A DNA stretch of 24,000 nt from a virus: positions 1-24,000 of IMG/VR virus record IMGVR_UViG_3300032288_003984. The stretch is one strand, 5' to 3'. Under the pieces are notes generated by a model, which worked only from the letters and a program-made list of their open reading frames with translations, ran no database searches and was not told the origin of the DNA. The translations under genes were made by a program, and so were the position numbers. Shown here one piece after another: positions 11,514 to 16,995 of this stretch (positions within the stretch are counted from its first letter, which is position 1; the number at the start of each line of letters is the position of its first letter).

Positions 11514-11585
11514 CACCCACACCTGGATTCGAACCAGGAACCTACCGATTAACAGTCGGGCGTTCTGCCGTTGAACTATGCGGGA
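11514..11585 (-). tRNA. tRNA-Asn (GTT anticodon)
   Basis: Read on the minus strand the cloverleaf has D-stem GTTC/GAAC, anticodon loop CTGTTAA with anticodon GTT, and T-arm CCTGG-TTCGAAT-CCAGG. The acceptor TCCCGCA/TGTGGGT has a T-T mismatch at the first pair and a G-T pair, and the anticodon stem has a C-T mismatch at its top. No CCA is encoded. These imperfections are typical of phage tRNAs but could mean reduced function. Its 5' end overlaps the last codons of the nuclease gene upstream. Confidence 0.85.
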
Positions 11586-11977
11586 AAGTCCTGATCCTCT
11601 AAATATACTACCTTATCTATGATATGTTTGTCAATGGCTAAATCTAACATCTCTCTAGAATAACTCTTTATCTTTGGTCTTGCTGAAAAATATGAAACAT
11701 AATACGTATCTGGATATAGTGCTTTTATTAATGCTGCATTTGCTATAGATTTCTTTACATTATCTGTTCTTTTAGCACCAGGTCTTTTTTTATACCCAGC
11801 CTTGCCGCCCTTGGCTTCTACGTGCCATACCAAGTCTTCGTTTTTAGCCACAAAATCAACTTCGCAGCCTGTACCTTTCATGTGGATATTACGAACAATA
11901 AATTGAAATCCACGAGTTTCTAAATCTTTTAAAACTAACATCTCAAACTCATCACCTATTTTTTTAGAGTTATTCAT
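11576..11977 (-). CDS. PD-(D/E)XK nuclease-like protein
   Basis: A 133-residue protein with a restriction-like/Holliday-resolvase-type core: an N-terminal helix with GDEFE, then GCEVDFVA with Asp41, then VWHVEAKGG with Glu54-x-Lys56, the catalytic D...ExK arrangement. Small UPF0102/RecB-like and phage resolvase-like nucleases share this layout and length. Substrate (branched DNA, nicks or host DNA) cannot be told from sequence. Unusually, its last four codons (TTT CCC GCA TAG) are also the first bases of tRNA-Asn. Its start overlaps the 51-residue gene upstream by 8 bases. Confidence 0.7.
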   Translation of the reverse strand: MNNSKKIGDEFEMLVLKDLETRGFQFIVRNIHMKGTGCEVDFVAKNEDLVWHVEAKGGKAGYKKRPGAKRTDNVKKSIANAALIKALYPDTYYVSYFSARPKIKSYSREMLDLAIDKHIIDKVVYLEDQDFPA

Positions 11978-12125
11978 CTAATAATAAATAATCTATGTAG
12001 GCTTGCATTTCAAGCATAATAGCATCAACTGCCTCTGCATAATCCCTAACATCTTTATCTATATGTATTTTCATTTTTTTTTCTAATGTTTTAATAGTTA
12101 TTAAAGTATTATAAAATTCTGACAT
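11970..12125 (-). CDS. Small helical protein (51 aa)
   Basis: A 51-residue frame starting MSEFYNTLITIKTLEKKM with a good GGAGAATA ribosome site. It is nearly all helical (DVRDYAEAVDAIMLEMQAYIDYLL), probably a coiled coil. Coupled to neighbours on both sides: TAATG with the gene upstream and an 8-base overlap with the nuclease gene. Function unknown. Confidence 0.6.
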   Translation of the reverse strand: MSEFYNTLITIKTLEKKMKIHIDKDVRDYAEAVDAIMLEMQAYIDYLLLDE

Positions 12126-12337
12126 TATTTATATTCTCCGCAAATAGTACACATGTGATATGGTGAAAATTTATGTCCAGCAGGGGTGCACCCATTTGGT
12201 AAAATATTATTTTCAGACTTTAAATATTCTATAAATTTATCTAATGGGGTAATAAAAAATAACATTAATGCACAAAGATAACAAGAAAGACATTTTTTAA
12301 ACCAACATGGTTTAATTGATAAAAAATTTTTAATCAT
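12125..12337 (-). CDS. Small protein with hydrophobic span and C-terminal zinc motif
   Basis: A 70-residue protein with a Cys-containing hydrophobic region (CLSCYLCALMLFFITPL) near 18-32 and a C-terminal GCTPAGHKFSPYHMCTICGEYK. The C-terminal pattern C-x4-H...C-x2-C-G-E also occurs in the 26-residue peptide at 12668-12748, suggesting both carry the same tiny metal-binding unit, possibly a duplicated module. Membrane association is uncertain. It overlaps the upstream gene by 8 bases. Confidence 0.55.
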   Translation of the reverse strand: MIKNFLSIKPCWFKKCLSCYLCALMLFFITPLDKFIEYLKSENNILPNGCTPAGHKFSPYHMCTICGEYK

Positions 12338-12674
12338 TGTCTTTTTCTTTTAACCAATATGGTATACCGTCTTCATCATAATCAGATCCAAGTGCTTCTA
12401 ACACTTCTCTTAAAGTACTTTCGGACCCATCTATTGAACTTACAAAGACATCATCCATTGCATCTTTAATAGCCTTTATAGTTTCTTCATTTGGTTCACA
12501 TTGAAAGTGATCATGATCAAAATATTCATTTAATATTCTTTCATTATCTTTACTTACATAGTTTATATAGTCGCCATAGTCATTAAATGTAGTATTATCA
12601 TTCTTATCTCTACCCGCTTTAATTATCTTTTGAATATCATCTGGGGTTAAGCCTTCATTGTGCCACTCTACCAT
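12330..12674 (-). CDS. Acidic unknown protein (114 aa)
   Basis: A 114-residue acidic protein. I chose the ATG at 12674 because GGAGAGGA sits six bases before it. The sequence is helical and acidic (DDIQKIIKAGRDKND; EETIKAIKDAMDDVF; SDYDEDGIPYWLKEKDND), with no motif. It overlaps the Cys-rich peptide gene upstream by 7 bases. Function unknown. Confidence 0.6.
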   Translation of the reverse strand: MVEWHNEGLTPDDIQKIIKAGRDKNDNTTFNDYGDYINYVSKDNERILNEYFDHDHFQCEPNEETIKAIKDAMDDVFVSSIDGSESTLREVLEALGSDYDEDGIPYWLKEKDND

Positions 12675-12748
12675 GGCATGTCCTCTCCACAATAAATGCA
12701 TTCATATCTTGAATTATAATTATGTCCAATAGGATATACGCAATTCAT
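12668..12748 (-). CDS. Tiny zinc-binding-like peptide (26 aa)
   Basis: A 26-residue frame, MNCVYPIGHNYNSRYECIYC followed by GEDMPW. C3, H9, C17 and C20 form a plausible single zinc site. It matches the C-terminus of the 70-residue protein at 12125-12337 in its order C, GH, Y, CxxCGE. Start overlaps the upstream stop by one base (TGATG type), stop overlaps the next gene by 7 bases. Very short, but the motif match argues it is real. Confidence 0.5.
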   Translation of the reverse strand: MNCVYPIGHNYNSRYECIYCGEDMPW

Positions 12749-12888
12749 CAATATACCCAAGGTTTCTTATTAAGATCTTTTCCTGGCTTGTCTGCTTTCC
12801 AACCAAAATCTTTAGGTCTTGAATAATACATATGAATATACCATCTCCATTTAATACCTATAAATGTATTTTTTAACCAATTAATCAT
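12748..12888 (-). CDS. Small basic aromatic protein (46 aa)
   Basis: A 46-residue frame, MINWLKNTFIGIKWRWYIHMYY at the start and KPWVY at the end, rich in Trp, Tyr and Lys. It might be membrane-associated through its aromatic N-terminal helix. No family recognised. It overlaps the upstream gene by 8 bases. Confidence 0.5.
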   Translation of the reverse strand: MINWLKNTFIGIKWRWYIHMYYSRPKDFGWKADKPGKDLNKKPWVY

Positions 12889-13018
12889 TATCCACTTCTT
12901 TCTGACAATATTCACATGGTTCTATGCCAGCAAGGCAGAGTGTATTTTCATCTATAATTTTTTGAGCCATCATAATTTCTCTACGATGAGTCATATCTTT
13001 GTCGTAAGCATCAAACAT
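12881..13018 (-). CDS. Small protein with CEYC motif (45 aa)
   Basis: A 45-residue frame with a helical, charged N-terminus (MFDAYDKDMTHRREIMMAQK) and C28 plus C35-E-Y-C38, a possible three-ligand metal site. It lies 3 bases from the upstream membrane-protein gene and overlaps the downstream one by 8. Function unknown. Confidence 0.5.
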   Translation of the reverse strand: MFDAYDKDMTHRREIMMAQKIIDENTLCLAGIEPCEYCQKEVDND

Positions 13019-13021
13019 TTT

Positions 13022-13174
13022 CTACCACCCTTTCTTATTAATATGTTTTCCCTTATTTGTATAGTCCATTATAGTGACTACTACAGCAAAAGTACACAAA
13101 AATAAAGCAATTATGGTCAAAACTTTATTGATATTGTCTAACAACATAAATGAATCATATACATATTTAATCAT
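13022..13174 (-). CDS. Small single-span membrane protein (50 aa)
   Basis: A 50-residue frame with a clear transmembrane segment (VLTIIALFLCTFAVVVTIM, about residues 18-36) and a basic tail (NKGKHINKKGW). Its ATG overlaps the thioredoxin stop by 4 bases (ATGA). No family recognised. Confidence 0.6.
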   Translation of the reverse strand: MIKYVYDSFMLLDNINKVLTIIALFLCTFAVVVTIMDYTNKGKHINKKGW

Positions 13175-13443
13175 ATGTTATCTAATCCTAATTCTTTTAT
13201 AAATTTATATTTAGGCATTGCACCTGTAGCAAAAGATAAAATTTCTCCATTATCTTTTTCTAATACATATGTTGGAATACTGGATACGTTGTATTTTTGA
13301 ACCATTGCTATATCTTCATCTGCATTAACTCTAATAACTTTTAGATCTGGATATTCTTTTTCTATTTCATCAATGATTGGTGTCATAAGTTTACATGGTC
13401 TACACCATTCGGCCCAAAAATCTATTAAGATCAAATCTTTCAT
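13171..13443 (-). CDS. Thioredoxin-like protein
   Basis: A 90-residue thioredoxin-fold protein with the active site W13-C14-R15-P16-C17 in DFWAEWCRPCK and the cis-Pro motif S-I-P57-T. It is shorter than the usual 105-110 residues because the N-terminal beta1-alpha1 is missing, as in other phage thioredoxins. WCRPC differs from the common WCGPC; the Arg should raise or change the redox potential or partner choice. It is expected to reduce protein disulfides in the cytosol, perhaps serving a ribonucleotide reductase or DNA polymerase encoded elsewhere. It overlaps both neighbours by 4 bases in the SpeD-headed operon. Confidence 0.9.
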   Translation of the reverse strand: MKDLILIDFWAEWCRPCKLMTPIIDEIEKEYPDLKVIRVNADEDIAMVQKYNVSSIPTYVLEKDNGEILSFATGAMPKYKFIKELGLDNI

Positions 13444-13718
13444 AATTGATCCCCAAATAAGGAATCTTGGCCTTTTGGTAATTCAATATTGTCTTCCCAG
13501 ATTCTAAATACCATCATGCATGGATCACTTCCATTTTCCCATTCTTTCTCTTCTTCGTCTGTCATATAACCAGTATCATGTGTATCACAGAATGGTTCTG
13601 ATATCCATTTATTAGCGAGACCTAAATCACGCCATTCAAAAAAATCCATACGTTGTTTATACTCTGCCTCTATTACTAGTTTTTGAGAATCCCAATTAGA
13701 CCAGTCTGGCATTGTCAT
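13440..13718 (-). CDS. Unknown acidic, Trp-rich protein (92 aa)
   Basis: A 92-residue protein between the SpeD homologue and thioredoxin. The ATG at 13718 overlaps the SpeD stop by 4 bases (ATGA); an ATG six bases further on is an alternative. It is rich in Trp, Asp and Glu (MTMPDWSNWDSQKL; CDTHDTGYMTDEEEKEWENG) with two scattered Cys. No family recognised. The overlap with both neighbours implies co-translation. Confidence 0.6.
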   Translation of the reverse strand: MTMPDWSNWDSQKLVIEAEYKQRMDFFEWRDLGLANKWISEPFCDTHDTGYMTDEEEKEWENGSDPCMMVFRIWEDNIELPKGQDSLFGDQL

Positions 13719-14107
13719 CCAACATCGCCCCATCTATTTTCTGGAACAATTTTAAATCCTTCACTTCTTTCAAGAACTAAAGTATTCATTGCAAACATTC
13801 CCATTTCATCTTCTAACTTTTTTAAAACTTTATTAACAGGAAGTGTTGAGCAAGTATATAAATCAAATTGAACAAATGCTGGATCTTTTTCATCCCATAC
13901 GTGCATTGCAATATGTGATGTTTCAATCATAACAACTGCAGTTAGTCCTCTATTGCCTTCTTTAGTTACATACGAAGCATAGGGTCCCTGAATTGTTTTC
14001 ATTCCTATTTCATCAACTAATCCTTGCATCCAAGAAATAGTTTTATTTTCATCAGTTGGTGGTAATAATGTATATCCGTTTACTAACAGGTGATTGTGCA
14101 GTGCCAT
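13715..14107 (-). CDS. speD: S-adenosylmethionine decarboxylase (SpeD) homologue
   Basis: A 130-residue protein of the prokaryotic AdoMetDC family, which self-cleaves at a serine to make a pyruvoyl cofactor and decarboxylates S-adenosylmethionine for spermidine synthesis. Visible are Ser64-His65 and His69 in IETSHIAMHVW, and Cys86 in FDLYTCS, aligning with the pyruvoyl Ser, catalytic His and Cys of the family. The usual Glu just before the cleaved Ser (ESH) is Thr here. Some SpeD homologues have become arginine or ornithine decarboxylases, so substrate is open. No spermidine synthase is seen in the window. It has a good TAGGAG ribosome site and heads an operon with its own promoter at 14133. 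Confidence 0.8.
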   Translation of the reverse strand: MALHNHLLVNGYTLLPPTDENKTISWMQGLVDEIGMKTIQGPYASYVTKEGNRGLTAVVMIETSHIAMHVWDEKDPAFVQFDLYTCSTLPVNKVLKKLEDEMGMFAMNTLVLERSEGFKIVPENRWGDVG

Positions 14108-14132
14108 TATGGCTCCTATCTTTTAGGTATCA

Positions 14133-14161
14133 ATAATATCAAAAAGCGGGGCTGTTGTCAA
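14133..14161 (-). promoter_or_regulatory. Promoter of the SpeD operon, inside a terminator
   Basis: On the minus strand TTGACA (14156-14161), 17 bases, then TATTAT (14133-14138). Predicted start is near 14126, giving a short leader with TAGGAG before the ATG at 14107. The -35 box lies in the loop side of the terminator hairpin of the upstream hsp20 gene. Confidence 0.7.
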
Positions 14162-14167
14162 CCCCGC
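14141..14167 (-). terminator. Terminator of the hsp20 gene
   Basis: On the minus strand GCGGGGTTG pairs with CAGCCCCGC (one G-T pair) around loop ACAA, followed by TTTTTGATATT. A strong intrinsic terminator for leftward transcription, sharing bases with the promoter at 14133. Confidence 0.85.
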
Positions 14168-14204
14168 CTCTTGTCTTTTCCCTACTAAAGGAAAGTTTAT
14201 ACTA

Positions 14205-14636
14205 CTATTTTACTATAATTTCTTTAGGTTGTAAATGCTTTGGTACATATTTTTTTACTCTAATTTTGAGTAATCCATTATCTACCTCGGCTTCTTCAAC
14301 TTCAACATGTTCACCTAGAGCAAATGTTGATGTGAATGAGCGTGTAGCAATACCTTTATGTAGATATTCTTGACCCTCTGATTCACCGTCAGACATTGTT
14401 CCAGAAATGTTAAGTTTGCCATTGTTTACAGTTACCTTAATATCTTTTTTATTAAAACCAGCGATAGCAAATTCTAATTCGAATTCGCCTTCTTCTAATT
14501 TTTTAATATTGTAAGGTGGGTAACTAGAGATGTGCTTGTTGAGATCATTTCTCAATCCAAGCAACTTGTTGAACGAGTCATCGAATCCCAAGAAAAAGGG
14601 TTCGAGTTGCATTGTTCGTAGCAATGAGCCTACCAT
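14205..14636 (-). CDS. Small heat-shock protein (Hsp20 / alpha-crystallin)
   Basis: A 143-residue Hsp20. The N-terminus EPFFLGFDDSFNKL resembles that of T4-like and cyanophage Hsp20 proteins. The alpha-crystallin domain spans about 40-130, with FELEFAIAGFNKKDIKV, YLHKGIATRSFTSTFAL and the signature A116-x3-N120-G121-L122-L123. The C-terminal I140-I-V142 is an IxI-like motif for oligomer assembly. It would act as an ATP-independent holdase for virion or stress-labile proteins. Ribosome site AAGGAGGAAAT is near-perfect; it has its own strong promoter (14694) and terminator, so expression is probably high and independent of the flanking genes. Confidence 0.95.
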   Translation of the reverse strand: MVGSLLRTMQLEPFFLGFDDSFNKLLGLRNDLNKHISSYPPYNIKKLEEGEFELEFAIAGFNKKDIKVTVNNGKLNISGTMSDGESEGQEYLHKGIATRSFTSTFALGEHVEVEEAEVDNGLLKIRVKKYVPKHLQPKEIIVK

Positions 14637-14693
14637 ATTTCCTCCTTAATAGCGAGTTATTCATTACCCCCCATTCGGCAGGGTAACTATAGT

Positions 14694-14722
14694 ATTATAG
14701 CATCCTATCTGGAATTTGTCTA
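14694..14722 (-). promoter_or_regulatory. Strong extended -10 promoter of hsp20
   Basis: On the minus strand TAGACA (14717-14722), 17 bases, then TATAAT (14694-14699) preceded by TGC. The -10 box contains the stop codon of the upstream glycosyltransferase gene. Predicted start is near 14687. Confidence 0.75.
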
Positions 14723-15441
14723 TTTTCTACTGGAATAAGTCTTCCTTTATGCTGCACAATAATGTCTTTTCTAACCACTATTGGTCCTATCAATTTATTT
14801 ATAATATCTTGCATTGAGAAATCATCATTAATTTTCATAAAGGAATTGTGATGAAATGGAACTGTAAAGTATGAGGGTGCATTAAATAGCATTGCTGCTA
14901 TGGTGGCTCCTCCATATTGTAATTTTGGTTGACTATCTATATCTTTACCTAATAAGTTATATCCTGGAACGGTTGCACCAACAACCTGACTATCTACTTC
15001 TAATAGTCCTTCCAAAGCCTCTAGGGTTAGATCCATATCGCTATCAATAAATAAAATAGAATCATACGTTACCTTTGGAACCATGTCATGCTTAGTATCT
15101 TCTTCACTCCAAGTTTCTCTTTGAGCGTATTCTCTAATTAAGTTTCTTCCTGTTTCTATTCTTATCCATCTATTTTGAGAACCTACCTTAGTTTGATGAT
15201 CATTTATATAGTATGTCCAATATTTTCCATTTACCTCTCCTAGTGCTCTTAAAACATCTAAAAATGGATTTAAACCGTCTTTATCAACTTCTATTGAAAC
15301 AAAAAATTCACAATTTGGAAATGATTCTTTAATCTTAATTCTATTTTTAAGCCAATCTAAATGTTCATTACTTTCACACTTCCATCTAACCATAGTTGTT
15401 GCAATAAGAATCTTAGAATTATAATTTATTTGCTTAAACAT
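14695..15441 (-). CDS. Glycosyltransferase-like protein, paralogue A
   Basis: A 248-residue GT-A-like protein. It shares a series of motifs with the protein at 20051-20761: an N-terminal ILIATTM strand, EVDKDGLNPF (51-60), GKYWTYYIND with a following NRWIRIETGRNLI, and an acidic ILFIDSDMD (D133-S-D135), then VGATVPGYNLLG. The DxD-like site suggests sugar-nucleotide binding. The ATG at 15441 is preferred because a -10 box (TATCAT) ends seven bases before it, giving a leaderless start; an in-frame ATG further upstream would lie in the divergent gene. It is the left end of the glycan cassette; its target is unknown. Confidence 0.65.
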   Translation of the reverse strand: MFKQINYNSKILIATTMVRWKCESNEHLDWLKNRIKIKESFPNCEFFVSIEVDKDGLNPFLDVLRALGEVNGKYWTYYINDHQTKVGSQNRWIRIETGRNLIREYAQRETWSEEDTKHDMVPKVTYDSILFIDSDMDLTLEALEGLLEVDSQVVGATVPGYNLLGKDIDSQPKLQYGGATIAAMLFNAPSYFTVPFHHNSFMKINDDFSMQDIINKLIGPIVVRKDIIVQHKGRLIPVENRQIPDRML

Positions 15442-15458
15442 AAGAACTATGATACCAT
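15430..15458 (+). promoter_or_regulatory. Rightward leaderless promoter of a divergent pair
   Basis: TTGCTT at 15430-15435, 17 bases, then TACCAT at 15453-15458 preceded by TGA. The ATG at 15467 lies where transcription is expected to begin. Its -10 overlaps that of the leftward promoter at 15449-15477. Confidence 0.55.
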
Positions 15459-15477
15459 GGATACCTATGAAAAACAA
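15449..15477 (-). promoter_or_regulatory. Leftward leaderless promoter of a divergent pair
   Basis: On the minus strand TTGTTT (15472-15477), 17 bases, then TATCAT (15449-15454) preceded by TGG. Seven bases separate the box from the ATG at 15441. Both promoters cannot be occupied at once, so the two genes are probably expressed alternately. Confidence 0.55.
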
Positions 15478-16255
15478 GAGATTCATCATACAGGCTGGCA
15501 GTAGAAGTAACGATGATATAGATAATTATTTAAAGTTTTATAATGAAAAAGATTATGACTGTGGAGATAGGTGGAATAACTTTTTAGGGGTTAAAAAACA
15601 TATGATACCAATTAAAGGTGAGCCCTTAATTCATAGAACTCAAAGATTGTTATTAGAAAATGGTGCAACCGATGTTATTGTAAAATGTAATAAAGAAGAT
15701 ATAGAAAAATATACTATTATTGGTTGTAATGGTATTGAAAACCCAACTACCAATCTAAATAAATCTTATCCAGATCATGAGTTTTTTAATTGTCAACCAT
15801 TACTTAATAAAGAAGGTGTTACGGTTTTATTATTTGGAGATATATACTATAGCGAAAATTTAATTAAGCATTTAATAGAAAATGATTCAGAAGATTGGCA
15901 CTATTATTCTAGATGGAGAAACTCAGATATAACTGGAAAGATTTATGGAGAAATGTTTGCTTGGTTTTTTAATAATAATCATTTTAATAAAATGTTTTCT
16001 GCTGCTGAATTATCAATATCTACTGTAAAAAATTTAATTTCATTAAAAGATAGTAATCATCCAGTTGCTAATCTTGGATGGAAAATGGAAGATACATCAA
16101 GGATGACCTATAGAATTCTTGCTGGATTAGATCCAGAAGATCCTCATTTAATAGAAGGACATCATTGGATTGAGTGGAATGACGAATCGGAAGATTTTGA
16201 TTATCCACAAGACTGGATTAACTGGTCTTCAAGACTTCCTCATCTAGCGTATTAA
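15467..16255 (+). CDS. Nucleotidyltransferase-fold (GT-A-like) protein
   Basis: A 262-residue protein with features of sugar-phosphate nucleotidyltransferases: an N-terminal strand, PIKGEPLIHRTQRLLLENGATDVIV (48-72, the subunit and product-binding pattern seen in RmlA/GlmU/MobA-like enzymes), and VLLFGDIYYSE (120-130) with the metal-binding acidic residue. The usual N-terminal GxGxR-PK loop is replaced by QAGSRSNDD, so catalytic ability is doubtful. I chose ATG 15467 by the leaderless promoter. It is one of only two rightward genes in the cassette; its 3' end overlaps the convergent LicC-like gene by 38 bases. Confidence 0.55.
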   Translation: MKNKRFIIQAGSRSNDDIDNYLKFYNEKDYDCGDRWNNFLGVKKHMIPIKGEPLIHRTQRLLLENGATDVIVKCNKEDIEKYTIIGCNGIENPTTNLNKSYPDHEFFNCQPLLNKEGVTVLLFGDIYYSENLIKHLIENDSEDWHYYSRWRNSDITGKIYGEMFAWFFNNNHFNKMFSAAELSISTVKNLISLKDSNHPVANLGWKMEDTSRMTYRILAGLDPEDPHLIEGHHWIEWNDESEDFDYPQDWINWSSRLPHLAY

Positions 16256-16952
16256 TTAAACTTTCAACATTGTCATAGTCTTCTTTAACATTTAAATCCC
16301 AATATCTAAGACCTGGTATATATAGCATTGAAAGTGGAATACTTTCTTTTGATACCGCCAGTGCCACCGCTTCCTCATATAACAAAGTATAGTTATTAAA
16401 TTGATTATAATATCTCATAGATCCTAGCATTTCTTTTGTAAAGTGAGATGGACCAGTAAAATTAGGTGGCTGCTGTAGCCCATTTCGATACTCCATACCT
16501 CTATTAAAGTTAACTAATCTACCATTTTCAAACTGTGGAACAGAAACACTATGTGTATTTTTATATCCAGAGTGAACCATTGTATTACCTGATGATTTAA
16601 GTAATTCTTTTAATGCCCTCTCTTCAAATACAAGGTCTCCCTCTGTTTGAATAAAGCAGTCTGATATAAATGGATACGCTAAACTCATTGATTGTGTTGT
16701 TTGATATTTATCGTACTCTGAATTATTAATTAATATTACATTTTCATATTTTTTAAGATGATCTTCTAACATTTCAAACTTATATCCACCTATTACAATT
16801 ATCTCTTTTACCCCATTTTTTATCATTATGTCTATATTTCTTTCAAGCAATGTTCTACCATTAAATGAATATAGACACTTAGGCTTATCAGACTCAAGCC
16901 TTTTACCCATGCCAGCAGCAAGAATTACTGCTTGACTACATATGTGTACCAT
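16218..16952 (-). CDS. LicC-like nucleotidyltransferase
   Basis: A 244-residue nucleotidyltransferase. The N-terminal loop LAAGMGKRL (11-19) with KPK (23-25) is the NTP-binding signature; GVKEIIVIGGYKFEML (47-62) and NNSEYDKYQTTQSMSLA (76-92) followed by IQTEGDLVFE (101-110) follow the order seen in LicC-type CTP:phosphocholine cytidylyltransferases and related enzymes. The metal site would be Asp106. Adjacent to a choline-kinase-like gene, so a CDP-choline (or CDP-ethanolamine) pathway is the leading hypothesis, but another sugar or alcohol phosphate is possible. The start is predicted to be leaderless (TATAAT ends six bases before the ATG). Confidence 0.7.
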   Translation of the reverse strand: MVHICSQAVILAAGMGKRLESDKPKCLYSFNGRTLLERNIDIMIKNGVKEIIVIGGYKFEMLEDHLKKYENVILINNSEYDKYQTTQSMSLAYPFISDCFIQTEGDLVFEERALKELLKSSGNTMVHSGYKNTHSVSVPQFENGRLVNFNRGMEYRNGLQQPPNFTGPSHFTKEMLGSMRYYNQFNNYTLLYEEAVALAVSKESIPLSMLYIPGLRYWDLNVKEDYDNVESLINTLDEEVLKTS

Positions 16953-16960
16953 GCTATAAT
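16932..16960 (+). promoter_or_regulatory. Strong rightward promoter of the kinase gene
   Basis: TTGACT at 16932-16937, 17 bases, then TATAAT at 16955-16960 preceded by TGC. It lies within the start of the LicC-like gene; predicted start is near 16967, before the GTG at 16996. Confidence 0.7.
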
Positions 16961-16987
16961 TATAGCCTACAGGGCTATTAAAGTAAA
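16959..16987 (-). promoter_or_regulatory. Leftward leaderless promoter of the LicC-like gene
   Basis: On the minus strand TTTACT (16982-16987), 17 bases, then TATAAT (16959-16964); six bases later comes the ATG at 16952. Both -10 boxes lie in the perfect palindrome GCTATAATTATAGC at 16953-16966. Confidence 0.65.
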
Positions 16988-16995
16988 GAGGAAAA

